Shown one piece after another: positions 1 to 9,289 of a DNA stretch of 64,000 bases. Within the stretch, counting starts at the first letter, position 1, and each line of letters begins with the position of its first letter. The DNA is taken from NCBI RefSeq assembly GCF_000657795.2, contig NZ_JHEP02000004.1, positions 289,285-353,284 of the forward strand. The letters run 5' to 3'. Origin of the DNA: Bordetella pseudohinzii (GTDB taxonomy: Bacteria; Pseudomonadota; Gammaproteobacteria; Burkholderiales; Burkholderiaceae_B). Both the position numbers and the translations under genes were made by a program. The notes beneath the pieces were generated by a model. That model searched no databases. It was not told the origin of the DNA and saw only the letters and a list, made by a program, of their open reading frames with translations.

Positions 1-852
1 TGGCCCGATGTCACGGCCCGCATCGTGGATGTGCTGCGCGACGGCCGGCCGTTGCATGCCGGCCTGGGCACCGTCATCGCTCCGGGCGACGAAGTCATCC
101 TGGTGGTGGATAGCCGCCATGCGCGCCGCGCCGTGCGTCAGCTGCGCGAGGCCGAAAAAACCGTGCACCGCGTCATGATCGCCGGCGGCGGCAATATCGG
201 CCTGCGCCTGGCGCGCGAGCTGGCCGACGAGAACTACAGCGTGCGCATCATCGAACGCAACGAGAAGCGTTGCGAATACCTGGCCGCCGAACTGCCGTCC
301 AATGTGCTCATCCTGCATGGCAGCGGTACGGATGAATCCCTGCTCGAGCGCGAAAACATCCAGGACATGGACACCTGGCTGGCGCTGACCAGCGACGACG
401 AGGACAACATCATGTCCTCCCTGCTGGCCAAGCGGCTGGGCGCGCGCAAGGTGATCTCGCTCATCAACCGGCACGCCTATGGCGAACTCATGCAGGGCAG
501 CCACATCGATATCGCCGTGTCGCCGTCGCAGGCCACCATGAGCGAGCTGCTGCGCCATGTGCGCCGGGGCGACGTGGTGGCGGTGCACCGCCTGCGCCAG
601 GGCGTGGCCGAGGCGCTGGAGGCGGTGGCGCATGGCGACCGGGCCACCTCGCGCGTGGTGGGCCGCCGCGTGGGCGACATCCGCCTGCCCAAGGGCGCCT
701 CCATAGGCGCCTTGGTGCGCGAAGACGAAATCCTGCTGCCCGACGCCGAGACCATGATCGAATCGGGCGACCACGTCATCGTTTTTGTCCCGACCCGCCA
801 GCAGATGGCGCGCGTGGAAAAGCTCTTCCAGGTATCGGCGTCTTTCTTCTGA
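1..852 (+). CDS. trkA: Trk potassium uptake regulator TrkA, C-terminal part
   Basis: Peripheral cytoplasmic NAD(H)-binding subunit that gates the TrkH/TrkG K+ channel. The frame is open from base 1, so the gene begins upstream and about 283 residues of the usual ~457 are present. What remains is the end of the first RCK half, then a complete second half: a Rossmann glycine motif (MIAGGGNIG) near residue 58, the acidic end of strand two (IIERN) near residue 81, and a TrkA-C domain at the end. trkH follows after 28 bp, giving the usual regulator-channel pair. The identification is firm; only the true start is outside the window. Confidence 0.95.
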   Translation, partial: WPDVTARIVDVLRDGRPLHAGLGTVIAPGDEVILVVDSRHARRAVRQLREAEKTVHRVMIAGGGNIGLRLARELADENYSVRIIERNEKRCEYLAAELPSNVLILHGSGTDESLLERENIQDMDTWLALTSDDEDNIMSSLLAKRLGARKVISLINRHAYGELMQGSHIDIAVSPSQATMSELLRHVRRGDVVAVHRLRQGVAEALEAVAHGDRATSRVVGRRVGDIRLPKGASIGALVREDEILLPDAETMIESGDHVIVFVPTRQQMARVEKLFQVSASFF

Positions 853-880
853 ATCCTGTCCTTGGGGCCCCGTCCCGACC

Positions 881-2350
881 ATGAAGCGTTTGCTGGCCAC
901 CTTCTATGTACTCGGACTGACCATGGTGGTGTTCGCCCTGACCATGCTCATCCCGCTGGGCGTGGCCTGGGTGGGCGAGGATGGCGGTCTGCGCGCCTTT
1001 GCCGAGGGTTTCGGCATCGCCATGGGCATAGGCGCGGGGGTGTGGCTGGTAACTCACCGCTGGCGCAGCGAACTGCACGCGCGCGACGGCTTTCTGCTGG
1101 TGTCCATCGTCTGGGCCGGTCTGCCCCTGTTGGCGGCCATTCCGCTGCTGCTCTACTACAGCCAGATCGGCCAGCCCCTGTCCTTCACGCACGCTTATTT
1201 CGAGGCCATGTCGGGCCTGACGACAACGGGCGCGACCGTCCTCACGGGGCTGGATCACCTGCCGCCCTCCATCAATCTCTGGCGGGCCACCCTTATCTGG
1301 ATCGGCGGCATGGGCATCCTGGTGCTGGCCGTGGCCATCTTGCCCCTGCTGGGGGTGGGCGGCCACCAGGTGGTGCGCGCCGAGACGCCGGGGCCCATGA
1401 AGGACGAGCGCCTCACCCCGCGCATCGCCAGCACGGCCAAGGCGCTCTATGCCGTGTATTTCGGATTCTCCATCCTCTGCTTCCTGGCCTACCGCGCCGT
1501 GGGGCTGTCCTGGTTCGACGCCTGGGCCCATATGGCGACCACGATGGGGCTGGGCGGCTTCTCCACCTACGACGAGGGCTTTCTCAAGTTCGACTCCGTG
1601 CCGGTTGAAATCGTGGCCATCGTCTTCATGCTGATCTCGGGCATCAATTTCGCCACGCATTTCAATGCCTTGCGCCAGCGCAGCTTGCGTCCTTATCTGT
1701 CCTGCCCGCAAACCATCCCCTACCTGGCCGTGGTGCTGGGCACGGGGCTGGTGATTTCGGTCTATCTCTTTCTCAAGCATGTCTACACCGATCCGTTGCA
1801 GGCCTTGCGCTACGGCATGTTCAACACCGTTTCGGTGGCCACGACCACGGGCTACGCCAACACCGACTATGCGGCCTGGCCGCTGTTCGCGCCGCTGACC
1901 ATGCTGCTGCTGTCGGCCTTCGCCACCTCGGCCGGATCGACCGGCGGGGGCATCAAGATGATCCGGGTCATGCTGCTCATCAAGCAGGCGCGCAACGAAC
2001 TCATCACCATGCTGCATCCGCATGCCGTCAGCCCGGTGCGTATCGGCAGCCGCATCGTCGATCAGCGGGTGATGTTTTCGGTCCTGGCCTTCATGCTGGT
2101 CTACGGCTTGTCGGTCGGTGTGCTCAGCAGCCTGCTGCTGCTCTCGGGCCTGGACCTGACCACGGCTTTTTCAGCCGTCATGGCCATGATCAACAATACC
2201 GGGCCGGGCCTGGGCGTGCTGGGCCCCATGGGCCACTACGGTGTGCTGAGCGACTTCCAGGTCTGGGTATGCACGTTCGCCATGCTCATCGGGCGTCTGG
2301 AGCTGCTGACGGTGCTGGTGCTGTTCACCCCCTGGTTCTGGCGCAAATAA
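881..2350 (+). CDS. trkH: Trk system potassium uptake channel TrkH
   Basis: Inner-membrane K+-translocating subunit working with TrkA. It has 489 residues, close to the family length. Many hydrophobic segments alternate with four pore-loop signatures: TTTGAT, MGLGGFS, TTTGYAN and NNTGPGLG, the repeated half-pores that form the selectivity filter. The ATG at 881 (MKRLLATFY) was chosen because it starts the first membrane helix and lies just after trkA; the open frame upstream overlaps trkA coding. It is presumably co-transcribed with trkA, 28 bp upstream. A short hairpin-bearing gap separates it from the next gene. Confidence 0.95.
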   Translation: MKRLLATFYVLGLTMVVFALTMLIPLGVAWVGEDGGLRAFAEGFGIAMGIGAGVWLVTHRWRSELHARDGFLLVSIVWAGLPLLAAIPLLLYYSQIGQPLSFTHAYFEAMSGLTTTGATVLTGLDHLPPSINLWRATLIWIGGMGILVLAVAILPLLGVGGHQVVRAETPGPMKDERLTPRIASTAKALYAVYFGFSILCFLAYRAVGLSWFDAWAHMATTMGLGGFSTYDEGFLKFDSVPVEIVAIVFMLISGINFATHFNALRQRSLRPYLSCPQTIPYLAVVLGTGLVISVYLFLKHVYTDPLQALRYGMFNTVSVATTTGYANTDYAAWPLFAPLTMLLLSAFATSAGSTGGGIKMIRVMLLIKQARNELITMLHPHAVSPVRIGSRIVDQRVMFSVLAFMLVYGLSVGVLSSLLLLSGLDLTTAFSAVMAMINNTGPGLGVLGPMGHYGVLSDFQVWVCTFAMLIGRLELLTVLVLFTPWFWRK

Positions 2351-2737
2351 GGCGCTGCGCGGGGCGGCGCCGCATCCGTAACCAGCGGCAAACGCTTACC
2401 TCGCCGGGGTTTTGTAACGGCCATTTTGCCCTGGTGCAAACCCCAGGCCAGGGTTTTCCCTGGCGTCGATTTTTACCAATATCGACGGGGCTCTGGAGCT
2501 CCCATGGCCGGCCGAGGCCCGCCAATCCTTGTGTGTGAGTGCTCGCTATCATCGACCTCAGAGAGCGATTTGCGTGATGTTGCTATGTGTCTGATAAATG
2601 TCACGAATTTCAATCTTTTTGCCACAAAGTGGCGGCTATCATGCAAGCACCAGACGCCGTCACGCACCCCCCGGGAAGCATCCGGGCTTCAAGGTCAAAC
2701 GGCGCATCCCTCAAACAGCAATCACAAGGAGTCGGAG
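2351..2737. other. Intergenic region between trkH and the ybdK-like gene
   Basis: This 387-bp stretch has no convincing gene: the frame open through it is the upstream extension of the next gene and lacks a good start. The first half is GC-rich with a weak hairpin. The stretch around 2570-2645 is clearly more AT-rich than its surroundings and probably holds the promoter of the downstream gene, but I could not find a good -35/-10 pair. A clean ribosome-binding site (AAGGAG at about 2726) precedes the ATG at 2738. Confidence 0.6.
2448..2474 (+). terminator. Possible trkH terminator
   Basis: Six-bp inverted repeat CCAGGG-tttt-CCCTGG followed 6 nt later by a short T run. It lies about 100 bp beyond the trkH stop. 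The stem is short and the T tract is not adjacent, so this is a weak call. Confidence 0.35.
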
Positions 2738-3970
2738 ATGGAACAAATCCCGTTCGTTTCCTCGTCCCCCAACACCTTGGGCATTGAACTGGAACTCCAA
2801 CTGATCGATCCGGCAAGCTTCGATCTGACGGCGGCTTCCGACGAGCTGCTCGCCCAGTTGGCCAATCACCCCGTGGCCGACCGCGTCAAACCCGAAATCA
2901 CCCGCTCGATGATCGAGCTCAATTCTTCCGTCCATGAACATCCGGCCGGTCTGCTGGCCGAGATGCGCGAGATGCGCGATGCCCTGTGCGAGGCGGCCGA
3001 TGCCGTGGGCGTCGGGGTCTCCGGCGGCGGCACCCACCCCTTCATGCGCTGGCAGGAGCGCGCCATCTCCGACACGCCGCGCTTTCAGTACCTGGCCGAG
3101 ATGTACGGCTACCTGGCGCGCCAGTTCACGGTCTTCGGCCAGCATATCCACCTGGGCGTGCCTTCGGGCGATGCCGCCATCCGGCTGGTCCACGGTTTGT
3201 CGCCCTATGTGCCGCACTTCATCGCGCTGTCGGCGTCCTCGCCCTATCGCGAGGGCGTGGACACCTTGTTCTCCTGCGCCCGCCTCAACGCGGTCAACAG
3301 CTTCCCGCTGGCCGGCCATATGCCGCCCGAGGTGAGCGACTGGTATCGCTTCGAGGCTCACTTGGCCGAGCTGCGCGACAGCGGTCTGGCCGAAAGCATC
3401 AAGGATCTGTATTGGGATATCCGTCCCAAGCCCGAGTTCGGCACGGTCGAGATCCGGGTCTGCGACACGCCGCTGACGGTCGAGCGCGCCTGCCAGCTGG
3501 GCGCTTTCGCCCAGGCGCTGGCGGTGCTGCTCGGCCGCGAGCCCGCCCCTTCCGCCAAAGCCTGGCTGGCGTATCGCAGCAATCATTTCCAGGCCTGCCG
3601 CTTCGGCCTGCACGGCAGCTACGTCACGCCCGACGGGCAGCGCTTGCGGCTATCCGATCACCTGAAGCAGCTGTTCGAGCGTCTGATGCCGGTGGCCGAA
3701 GAACTGGGCACCACCGATATGCTGCAGGCTCTGCGGGATGAAGTCTTGCGCGGCGGCAACGATGCCCGCTGGCTGCGCAGCCAGTTCCATCGCAGCCGCG
3801 AACTGCCCGCCATGGTCGAGGCCATGACCCGCGTTTTTCGCGGCGAGCCGGCGGAGCTGCCCCGCCCGGCCGAGGCGGCGCGCCGCCGCGTCCGCGCCAA
3901 CTCGGAGCCCGTCGCCACTGCGCTGGCGTCCACGGACCCGTCCGCGCTATGGCCGGATCGCCTGCACTGA
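2738..3970 (+). CDS. YbdK-family carboxylate-amine ligase (glutamate-cysteine ligase 2 type)
   Basis: Member of the GCS2 family, which makes gamma-glutamyl amide bonds with ATP; weak glutamate-cysteine ligase activity is known for E. coli YbdK, but the physiological substrate is generally unknown. 410 residues, somewhat longer than the usual ~370. The N-terminal IELELQLID, the GGGTHPF segment near residue 95, [12 protein letters not shown] near 130 and TVEIRVCD near 230 are family signatures. The start at 2738 is supported by AAGGAG 8 nt upstream and by alignment of the IELE motif to its normal place. The stop lies 4 bp from the stop of the convergent bioC-like gene. Cytosolic. Confidence 0.88.
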   Translation: MEQIPFVSSSPNTLGIELELQLIDPASFDLTAASDELLAQLANHPVADRVKPEITRSMIELNSSVHEHPAGLLAEMREMRDALCEAADAVGVGVSGGGTHPFMRWQERAISDTPRFQYLAEMYGYLARQFTVFGQHIHLGVPSGDAAIRLVHGLSPYVPHFIALSASSPYREGVDTLFSCARLNAVNSFPLAGHMPPEVSDWYRFEAHLAELRDSGLAESIKDLYWDIRPKPEFGTVEIRVCDTPLTVERACQLGAFAQALAVLLGREPAPSAKAWLAYRSNHFQACRFGLHGSYVTPDGQRLRLSDHLKQLFERLMPVAEELGTTDMLQALRDEVLRGGNDARWLRSQFHRSRELPAMVEAMTRVFRGEPAELPRPAEAARRRVRANSEPVATALASTDPSALWPDRLH

Positions 3971-3974
3971 GCGT

Positions 3975-4901
3975 TTAGCGGCCGGCGCGCCGGCCGCCGA
4001 TCGCGCTGACCGACAGCCGGGTCTCGCCCGGAGCGGCGCGGTGCGCGGCGGCCCGCCAGGCGTGCCCATAGGCCACTTCGATCGTCAATGAAATCCGGCC
4101 ATCGGCGCCCCGCTGGTCTTGCAGCGCGGCGCACAGGCGGTCGCGCCAGGCCCGGCCGGCCAGGCCGGCGCGGCGCCCGCGCGCCGGATTGCCGCCCAGG
4201 GCGCGGACGTCCTGCAGCAGCTTCTCGGGCGTGGCATAGGTCAGGGTCAGGATTTCCTGGTCCATGACCGGGTCGGCAAAGCCGTTCTCGACCAGCAGGT
4301 CGCCAAAATCGTGCATGTCCACAAAGGCCGGCGTGGCGGTGGCCAGCCCCGCCGCGTCCAGGGCGCCGCGCAGCTCGCGCAGCGTGGCCGGGCCCAGACA
4401 GGAGAACATGGCCAGGCCGCCCGTGCGCAGGACGCGCCGCCATTCCGCCAGCACCGCGTGCGGCGCCGGATGCCAGTGCAGGGCCAGGTTGGACCAGACC
4501 AGGTCCAGCGACTCGGGCGCCAGGCCGGTGGCGGCGATATCGGCTTGCACGAACTGGATCGGCGGCTTGCCGCGGCCGGTCAGCTTGCCCACCAGGGCCG
4601 ACAGGCCCGCGGGCTGGAAGCGCTGGCGCGCGATCGCCAACAGGGGCGCGCAGTGATCCAGCCCCGTGTAGGCGGCCTGCGGATAGCGCTCGCGCAGCAG
4701 CGGCAGGTTGTCGCCCGCGCCGCAGCCGGCGTCCAGCATGGCCTGCGGCTGCAGGCGGATATAGCCCAGCCTGCCCATCATGCGGCTGGCGACCTCCCCA
4801 TAGAGAAACTGCGCCTGCGCCAGGTCGCCGCGCCGGGCGAACTGGCGGCTGACGTCCAGGGGGTTGATGGGCAGGTCGGGAAGTGACGATGGCTGGGACA
4901 T
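3975..4901 (-). CDS. bioC: SAM-dependent methyltransferase, BioC type
   Basis: Class I methyltransferase of 308 residues resembling BioC, which methylates malonyl-ACP to open the biotin pathway. Seen: SAM motif I (MLDAGCGAGDN) near residue 55, LVWSNLALHWH (motif IV region typical of BioC) near 150, and the post-motif LRTGGLAMFSCLGP. The N-terminal INPLDVSRQFARR matches the BioC start. The ATG at 4901 is preferred; an upstream frame extension overlaps the divergent comF. There is no other biotin gene beside it, so a different small-molecule methyltransferase is possible. Convergent with the ybdK-like gene. Confidence 0.75.
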   Translation of the reverse strand: MSQPSSLPDLPINPLDVSRQFARRGDLAQAQFLYGEVASRMMGRLGYIRLQPQAMLDAGCGAGDNLPLLRERYPQAAYTGLDHCAPLLAIARQRFQPAGLSALVGKLTGRGKPPIQFVQADIAATGLAPESLDLVWSNLALHWHPAPHAVLAEWRRVLRTGGLAMFSCLGPATLRELRGALDAAGLATATPAFVDMHDFGDLLVENGFADPVMDQEILTLTYATPEKLLQDVRALGGNPARGRRAGLAGRAWRDRLCAALQDQRGADGRISLTIEVAYGHAWRAAAHRAAPGETRLSVSAIGGRRAGR

Positions 4902-4944
4902 AAGCATGCAGTGGCGGGCGGCAGGCGCGCGCCGGTATGTTGAG

Positions 4945-5724
4945 ATGGCGGACTCAGCGTTCGCCGCCGACATTATGGCCCATCCTCCATCCGTCCCCTG
5001 GTATAAGCCCTGCCGGCTGTCATGGCGTTGGATCACCGACTGCCCCCTGTGCGGGGGCCGGGCCGTGGATGGCCGGCTCTGCCATGGCTGCGCGCGCGAT
5101 GTCACGGCCTCCATGCGCGGCCAGGCCGCGCGTTGCCCGGCCTGCGCGGCGCTCCTGCCCCGGACAGGCGGCCCGCTATGCGCGTCTTGCCTGCGGCGGC
5201 GGCCCCGTTTCGGCGTCTGCGTGGCGGCTTTCGATTACGCATTCCCGGGCGATGGCCTCGTCCAGGCCTATAAGCGGCAGGGCCGGCTGGGCCTGGCGCG
5301 GGCCCTGGGCCTGTTGATGGCGGGAGCCTGGCGGCGCCGGGGCAGGGCCGGCGCCGTGGTGCTGGTGCCCGTGCCCGCTTCGCCGGCCGCCTTGCGGCGG
5401 CGGGGATTCAACCCGGCGGCCGAGCTGGCCGGCGTGGCGGCGCAAGGCCTGGGCCTGCCGCTGCGGCGCCAGGGCCTGCGCCGGGCGGGCTTGCGCGCCC
5501 CGCAAAGAGGGCGCGGGCGCCGGGCGCGCTGGCGCGGTCTGCGCGGCCTGTTCGTCGCCGACGCCGCGCTCGCGGGCCGCGACGTCCTGCTGGTCGATGA
5601 CGTGGTCACCACGGGCGCGACCGCGCATGCGGCCGCGCTGGCCCTGCGCCGCGCCGGGGCGCGCTGCATCGGCATCCTGGCCGCGGCCCGCACGCCAGCG
5701 CCGGGCTGGCACAATACTCCCTGA
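4945..5724 (+). CDS. comF: ComF-family phosphoribosyltransferase-like protein
   Basis: About 259 residues. The N-terminus has a zinc-ribbon-like set of cysteine pairs (CPLCGG, CHGC, CPAC, CASC) and the C-terminus a type I phosphoribosyltransferase fold with the PRPP loop VLLVDDVVTTGAT. ComF/GntX proteins are linked to DNA uptake or gluconate use, and their catalytic substrate is not established. It is unusually rich in arginine and alanine. The start is uncertain: ATG 4945 is given here, but ATG 4975 is equally possible, as neither has a good ribosome-binding site. It diverges from bioC, as it does in many proteobacteria. Confidence 0.85.
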   Translation: MADSAFAADIMAHPPSVPWYKPCRLSWRWITDCPLCGGRAVDGRLCHGCARDVTASMRGQAARCPACAALLPRTGGPLCASCLRRRPRFGVCVAAFDYAFPGDGLVQAYKRQGRLGLARALGLLMAGAWRRRGRAGAVVLVPVPASPAALRRRGFNPAAELAGVAAQGLGLPLRRQGLRRAGLRAPQRGRGRRARWRGLRGLFVADAALAGRDVLLVDDVVTTGATAHAAALALRRAGARCIGILAAARTPAPGWHNTP

Positions 5725-5752
5725 ATGCCGCCCGGCACCCATTGTCTTCATC

Positions 5753-6223
5753 ATGTTCCACGTCATCCTCGTCTGCCCCGAAATCCCGCCCAACACCGGC
5801 AACGCCATCCGGCTTTGCGCCAATACCGGCGCGCAACTGCACCTGGTGCGGCCGCTGGGTTTCGAACTGGATGACGCGCGCCTGCGCCGCGCCGGCCTGG
5901 ATTATCACGAGTGGCAGCCCATGCGGGTCCATGATGATCTGCCTGCCGCCCTGGCGGCCACGGGCGCGCCGGCCGGCCGCATCTTCGCCATGACCACGCA
6001 GGGCGCGCGCAGCGCCGCCGGCATGCAATACCAGCCTGGCGATGTCTTTGTCTTCGGCAGGGAGACCGCCGGCCTGTCGCCCGAGCATGTGGCGCTGTTC
6101 GCGCCCGCGCAGCGCCTGCGCCTGCCCATGCGGCCCGGCCAGCGCAGCCTCAACCTGTCCAATGCCGTGGCGGTGACGGTGTTCGAGGCCTGGCGCCAGC
6201 AAGGCTATGCGGGCGGCGAATGA
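5753..6223 (+). CDS. trmL: tRNA (cytidine/uridine-34-2'-O)-methyltransferase TrmL
   Basis: SPOUT-family enzyme that 2'-O-methylates the wobble base of tRNA-Leu isoacceptors. 156 residues, the normal length for this single-domain class. SPOUT motifs are intact: EIPPNTGNAIRLCANTG near residue 10, FGRETAGLS near 105 and SLNLSNAVAV near 130, which form the trefoil knot that binds SAM. The ATG at 5753 gives the typical start (MFHVILVCPEIP). It lies 28 bp after comF. Its stop codon is inside a strong palindrome that serves as terminator. Confidence 0.95.
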   Translation: MFHVILVCPEIPPNTGNAIRLCANTGAQLHLVRPLGFELDDARLRRAGLDYHEWQPMRVHDDLPAALAATGAPAGRIFAMTTQGARSAAGMQYQPGDVFVFGRETAGLSPEHVALFAPAQRLRLPMRPGQRSLNLSNAVAVTVFEAWRQQGYAGGE

Positions 6224-6253
6224 ACAAGGGGCCCGAGGGCCCCTTGTTCATTC
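6218..6253. terminator. Bidirectional terminator between trmL and the Bug receptor gene
   Basis: Perfect 17-bp inverted repeat (arms 6218-6234 and 6237-6253, two bases between) separating convergent genes. The left arm contains the trmL stop codon, and the right arm ends 2 bp before the stop codon of the leftward gene. There is no clear T run on either side, so termination efficiency is inferred from stem strength alone. Confidence 0.75.
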
Positions 6254-6255
6254 GC

Positions 6256-7245
6256 TCAGTCCAGCGACAGGTTCAGGCTTTCGATCACGCGGTCCCAGCG
6301 CGCTTTCTCGTCGCGGATGCGCTGCGTGAGCGCTTCGGGCGTGGACGGCGCCGGCGTGAAGTACTGCAGCAGCAATTGCTTGCGCACGGCCTCGCTGCCG
6401 ATGATGCGGGCCAGCTCGCTATTGAGCCGCTCGATGATGGGCGTGGGCGTGCCGGCCGGCGCCAGGATGGCGTTCCAGGAAATGGCCTCGAAACCCGGAT
6501 AGCCTTGCGAAGCCATGGTCGGGATGCCGGGCAGGGCGTCGCTGGGCTCCAGGCTGGTGATGGCCAGCGCCTTCACGCGGCCGTCCTTGACCTGCGGCAT
6601 GGCGATGGCCGGCACCATGAAGCCCGCCTGCACGTCGCCGCCGATGATGGCCGAGATCACTTGCGGAAAGCCCGGATAGGGGATCTGCGTCAGGTCGATC
6701 TTGGCTTCCTGTTTGAACATCTCCATGGCCAGGTGGGCCGAGCTGCCCGGGCCGACCGAGCCGTAGTTCAGCGTGCCGGCGCGCGTCTTGGCCAGCTTCA
6801 CGAAATCCTGCAGATTGTCGGCGCCCAGCTTGGCGGGCACGGTCAGCACATTGGGGCTGGTGGCCACCAGGGTGATGGGCGCCAGGTCCTTGAGCGGGTC
6901 ATAGCCCAGGGTGCGCTTGTATAGCGTGGGGGCGGTCACCAGCGGCCCATTGATCGTGTAGAGCAGGGTGTAGCCGTCGGGCTTGGCCTGCGACACGAGG
7001 CGCGTGCCGATGTTGCCGCCCGCGCCAGGCTTGTTATCCACCACGATGGACTGCTGCAAGGCCTGCGACAGCGGCTCGGCGATGGTGCGGGCCAGCAGGT
7101 CGGGCGACGAGCCGGGCGGGAAGGGCACCACCAGGTGGATGGGGCGTTCGGGCCAGGCCGCGTGCGCGGCCAGCGGCAGCACAACGCTGGCCAGGCCCAG
7201 ACCCAGGCCGCAGCGCAGGCGGCCGAACAGGCGTGCGAAAGACAT
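6256..7245 (-). CDS. Bug (TctC-family) periplasmic solute-binding receptor
   Basis: Extracytoplasmic binding protein of the tripartite tricarboxylate transporter/Bug family, which is greatly expanded in Bordetella. 329 residues. A signal peptide covers about residues 1-29 with cleavage after AHA. The mature protein starts WPERPIHLVVPFPPGSSPD, the conserved Bug start, and contains KPGAGGNIGTRLV near residue 75 and the family pattern YGSVGPGSSAHLAMEMF near 170. No membrane partner (TctA/TctB) is adjacent, as is usual for Bug orphans, so the ligand cannot be named. GGAGAG precedes the ATG at 7245. The previous gene, gpsA, ends 66 bp upstream. Confidence 0.93.
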   Translation of the reverse strand: MSFARLFGRLRCGLGLGLASVVLPLAAHAAWPERPIHLVVPFPPGSSPDLLARTIAEPLSQALQQSIVVDNKPGAGGNIGTRLVSQAKPDGYTLLYTINGPLVTAPTLYKRTLGYDPLKDLAPITLVATSPNVLTVPAKLGADNLQDFVKLAKTRAGTLNYGSVGPGSSAHLAMEMFKQEAKIDLTQIPYPGFPQVISAIIGGDVQAGFMVPAIAMPQVKDGRVKALAITSLEPSDALPGIPTMASQGYPGFEAISWNAILAPAGTPTPIIERLNSELARIIGSEAVRKQLLLQYFTPAPSTPEALTQRIRDEKARWDRVIESLNLSLD

Positions 7246-7311
7246 GGAAGACTCTCCTCGGGGGTTGTTGTTGTAGACGCGCGTGAATGTGGGGGAGGCG
7301 GGGGCTCGGCC

Positions 7312-8382
7312 TCAGCGGGTGGGGTCGGAGGGGCCGAGGCCTTCCTGGCGCGCCTCGCGCGCCAGCAGGGCGGAAACGGCGGTCATGGGCGCCACGCCCT
7401 CGAACAGCACGGCGCACACGGCTTCGGTGATGGGCAGTTCGACGCCCAGCGAGCGCGCCCGCGCCAGGGCGGCCCGGGCGCAGCGCACGCCCTCGGCGGT
7501 GACGCCGCTGGCCAGGATGTCCTCGAGCTTGCGGCCGGCGCCGATCTCCAGGCCCACGCGGCGATTGCGCGACAGGTCTCCGGTGGCGGTCAGCACCAGG
7601 TCGCCCAGGCCCGTCAGGCCGGCAAAGGTGTCGGCGCGCGCGCCCAGCGCCGCGCCAAAGCGCGTCATCTCGGCCAGGCCGCGGGTGATAAGGGCGGCGC
7701 GGGCATTGGTGCCCAGCGCCAGGCCATCCGAAATCCCGCAGGCCACGGCGATGACATTCTTCAGGGCGCCGCCCACCTCGACGCCGGCCACGTCCTGGCT
7801 GGCGTAGACGCGCACCGCGCCGCCATGCAGGGCGGCGGTGGCCCTGCGGGTGACGCGCGCGTCATCGCTGGCCACCGTGAGCGCCACGGGCAGGCCCTGG
7901 GCGACTTCGCGCGCGAAGGAGGGTCCGGACAGCACGCCGCAGGCCAGCCCGCTCATGCCGGCGGCGGCCTGCCGGGCGATTTCGTGCGGCAGCCGGGCGG
8001 TATCGGTTTCGAAACCCTTGCAGGTCCAGACAATGGGCGTGCCGGCCATGCCCAGCGCCGGCAGGCGCCGGGCCAGCTCGGCCATCATGGCGCTCATGCC
8101 GGCCACGGGCACGCCAAGGATGATGAGGGCGTGGTCGGGATCACTGCCCAGGAAAGCCAGGGCCTGGTCCAGGTCGGCGCTGAATTGCAGCGCGGCCGGC
8201 AGGGCCACGCCCGGCAGATATCGGGTGTTTTCGCGCTCGGCCTCCAGGCGCTGGGCCTGGGCCGGATCGCGCGCCCACAACAGGGTGGGGTGGCGGCGGG
8301 CGGCCGCCGCCGCCAGGGCCGTGCCCCAGCTGCCCGCGCCGAGAACGGCGACGCGCAGCGCGTGGGCAGGGGGGCGGGCCAT
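7312..8382 (-). CDS. gpsA: Glycerol-3-phosphate dehydrogenase [NAD(P)+]
   Basis: Reduces dihydroxyacetone phosphate to sn-glycerol 3-phosphate for phospholipid synthesis in the cytosol. 356 residues. The N-terminal Rossmann motif [12 protein letters not shown] is at about residues 10-21, the catalytic lysine lies in VWTCKGFET near 140, the second lysine in [13 protein letters not shown] near 205, and [11 protein letters not shown] near 240 binds substrate. It follows secB by 12 bp, a secB-gpsA pairing conserved across proteobacteria. There is no clear ribosome-binding site before the ATG at 8382, so translation is probably coupled to secB. Confidence 0.97.
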   Translation of the reverse strand: MARPPAHALRVAVLGAGSWGTALAAAAARRHPTLLWARDPAQAQRLEAERENTRYLPGVALPAALQFSADLDQALAFLGSDPDHALIILGVPVAGMSAMMAELARRLPALGMAGTPIVWTCKGFETDTARLPHEIARQAAAGMSGLACGVLSGPSFAREVAQGLPVALTVASDDARVTRRATAALHGGAVRVYASQDVAGVEVGGALKNVIAVACGISDGLALGTNARAALITRGLAEMTRFGAALGARADTFAGLTGLGDLVLTATGDLSRNRRVGLEIGAGRKLEDILASGVTAEGVRCARAALARARSLGVELPITEAVCAVLFEGVAPMTAVSALLAREARQEGLGPSDPTR

Positions 8383-8394
8383 GGCGGGAGGGAC

Positions 8395-8919
8395 TTACTG
8401 GCGAGTGGCGCCGGGCGGCAGGATGATGCCGGATTCCGCGCCGTTGGGCTTGTCTTGCTGCTGGGCCATTTCGGCCAGGCGTTGCTCGTACAGGGCCTGG
8501 AAGTTGACCTCGGTCAGGTGCAGGGCCGGCAGCGAGCTGCGGGTGATCACATCGGCCACGTTGGCGCGCAGATAGGGGTAGAGCATGGTCGGGCAGACAA
8601 TGCCCAGGATGGGGTCCATCTGCTCGGGCGGGATATTGGCCAGTTCGAAGATGCCGGCCTGCGTGGCTTCGACCAGGTACAGGACCTTGTCGTTGACGCG
8701 GGTGGTGACGGTCACGGTGACGGTCGATTCGAAGACCGTGTCGGCCAGGCGCTGGCCGCCGACATTGATGGTCACTTCGACGGCCGGGCCTTCCTGTTCC
8801 AGGAAGATGTGCGGCGCATTCGGCATTTCCAGCGACAGGTCTTTCAGGTAGACGCGCTGAAGATTGAAGGCGGGCGCATCGGAGCCGGCTTGCTGGGTGT
8901 TTTGGTCCTGATCGGCCAT
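8395..8919 (-). CDS. secB: Protein-export chaperone SecB
   Basis: Tetrameric cytosolic chaperone that keeps preproteins unfolded and passes them to SecA. 174 residues, slightly longer than E. coli SecB because of a polar N-terminal tail and a C-terminal extension. The core is recognised from [19 protein letters not shown], the beta strands with VTVTVT, and LFPYLR-type [16 protein letters not shown]. It is the third gene of a leftward run (rhodanese, grxC, secB, gpsA) whose products deal with envelope and redox functions. The gap to grxC is 55 bp. Confidence 0.97.
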   Translation of the reverse strand: MADQDQNTQQAGSDAPAFNLQRVYLKDLSLEMPNAPHIFLEQEGPAVEVTINVGGQRLADTVFESTVTVTVTTRVNDKVLYLVEATQAGIFELANIPPEQMDPILGIVCPTMLYPYLRANVADVITRSSLPALHLTEVNFQALYEQRLAEMAQQQDKPNGAESGIILPPGATRQ

Positions 8920-8974
8920 GAGAGATTCCGGTTTTAGGGTTGTAAGGCTTGAGAGAAGCCGTTGGCGGTTGCCG

Positions 8975-9232
8975 TCAGCCGTTTAACAAGGGGAGCAGAC
9001 CACCGGCGCGGTCCAGCGCCTGGAGATCGTCGCAGCCGCCTACGTGGGTGTCGCCGATGAAAATCTGCGGCACCGTGCGGCGGCCCGTGCGTTCGATCAT
9101 GGCGTCGCGCTGGGCGGGTTCGCGATCGATCTGGATTTTTTCGATGTCGGTGACCCCGCGTTGACGCAGCAAAGCTTCCGCCCGGGCGCAGTACGGACAG
9201 TAGTCCTTGCTATACATAACAACTTTTTGCAT
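8975..9232 (-). CDS. grxC: Glutaredoxin 3
   Basis: Small dithiol glutaredoxin reducing disulfides with glutathione in the cytosol. 85 residues, standard for GrxC. The active site CPYC is at residues 12-15, the cis-proline in RTVPQIFIG near 54, and the glutathione-binding GGCDDL near 65. It sits between the rhodanese gene and secB, as in other beta- and gammaproteobacteria. The start at 9232 (MQKVVMYS) is the only sensible one. Confidence 0.96.
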   Translation of the reverse strand: MQKVVMYSKDYCPYCARAEALLRQRGVTDIEKIQIDREPAQRDAMIERTGRRTVPQIFIGDTHVGGCDDLQALDRAGGLLPLLNG

Positions 9233-9289
9233 GGCTTCCCTCCATCGAAAGCAATATAGGACCCATTAATGGGCCTGAGGCTTGCAGTA

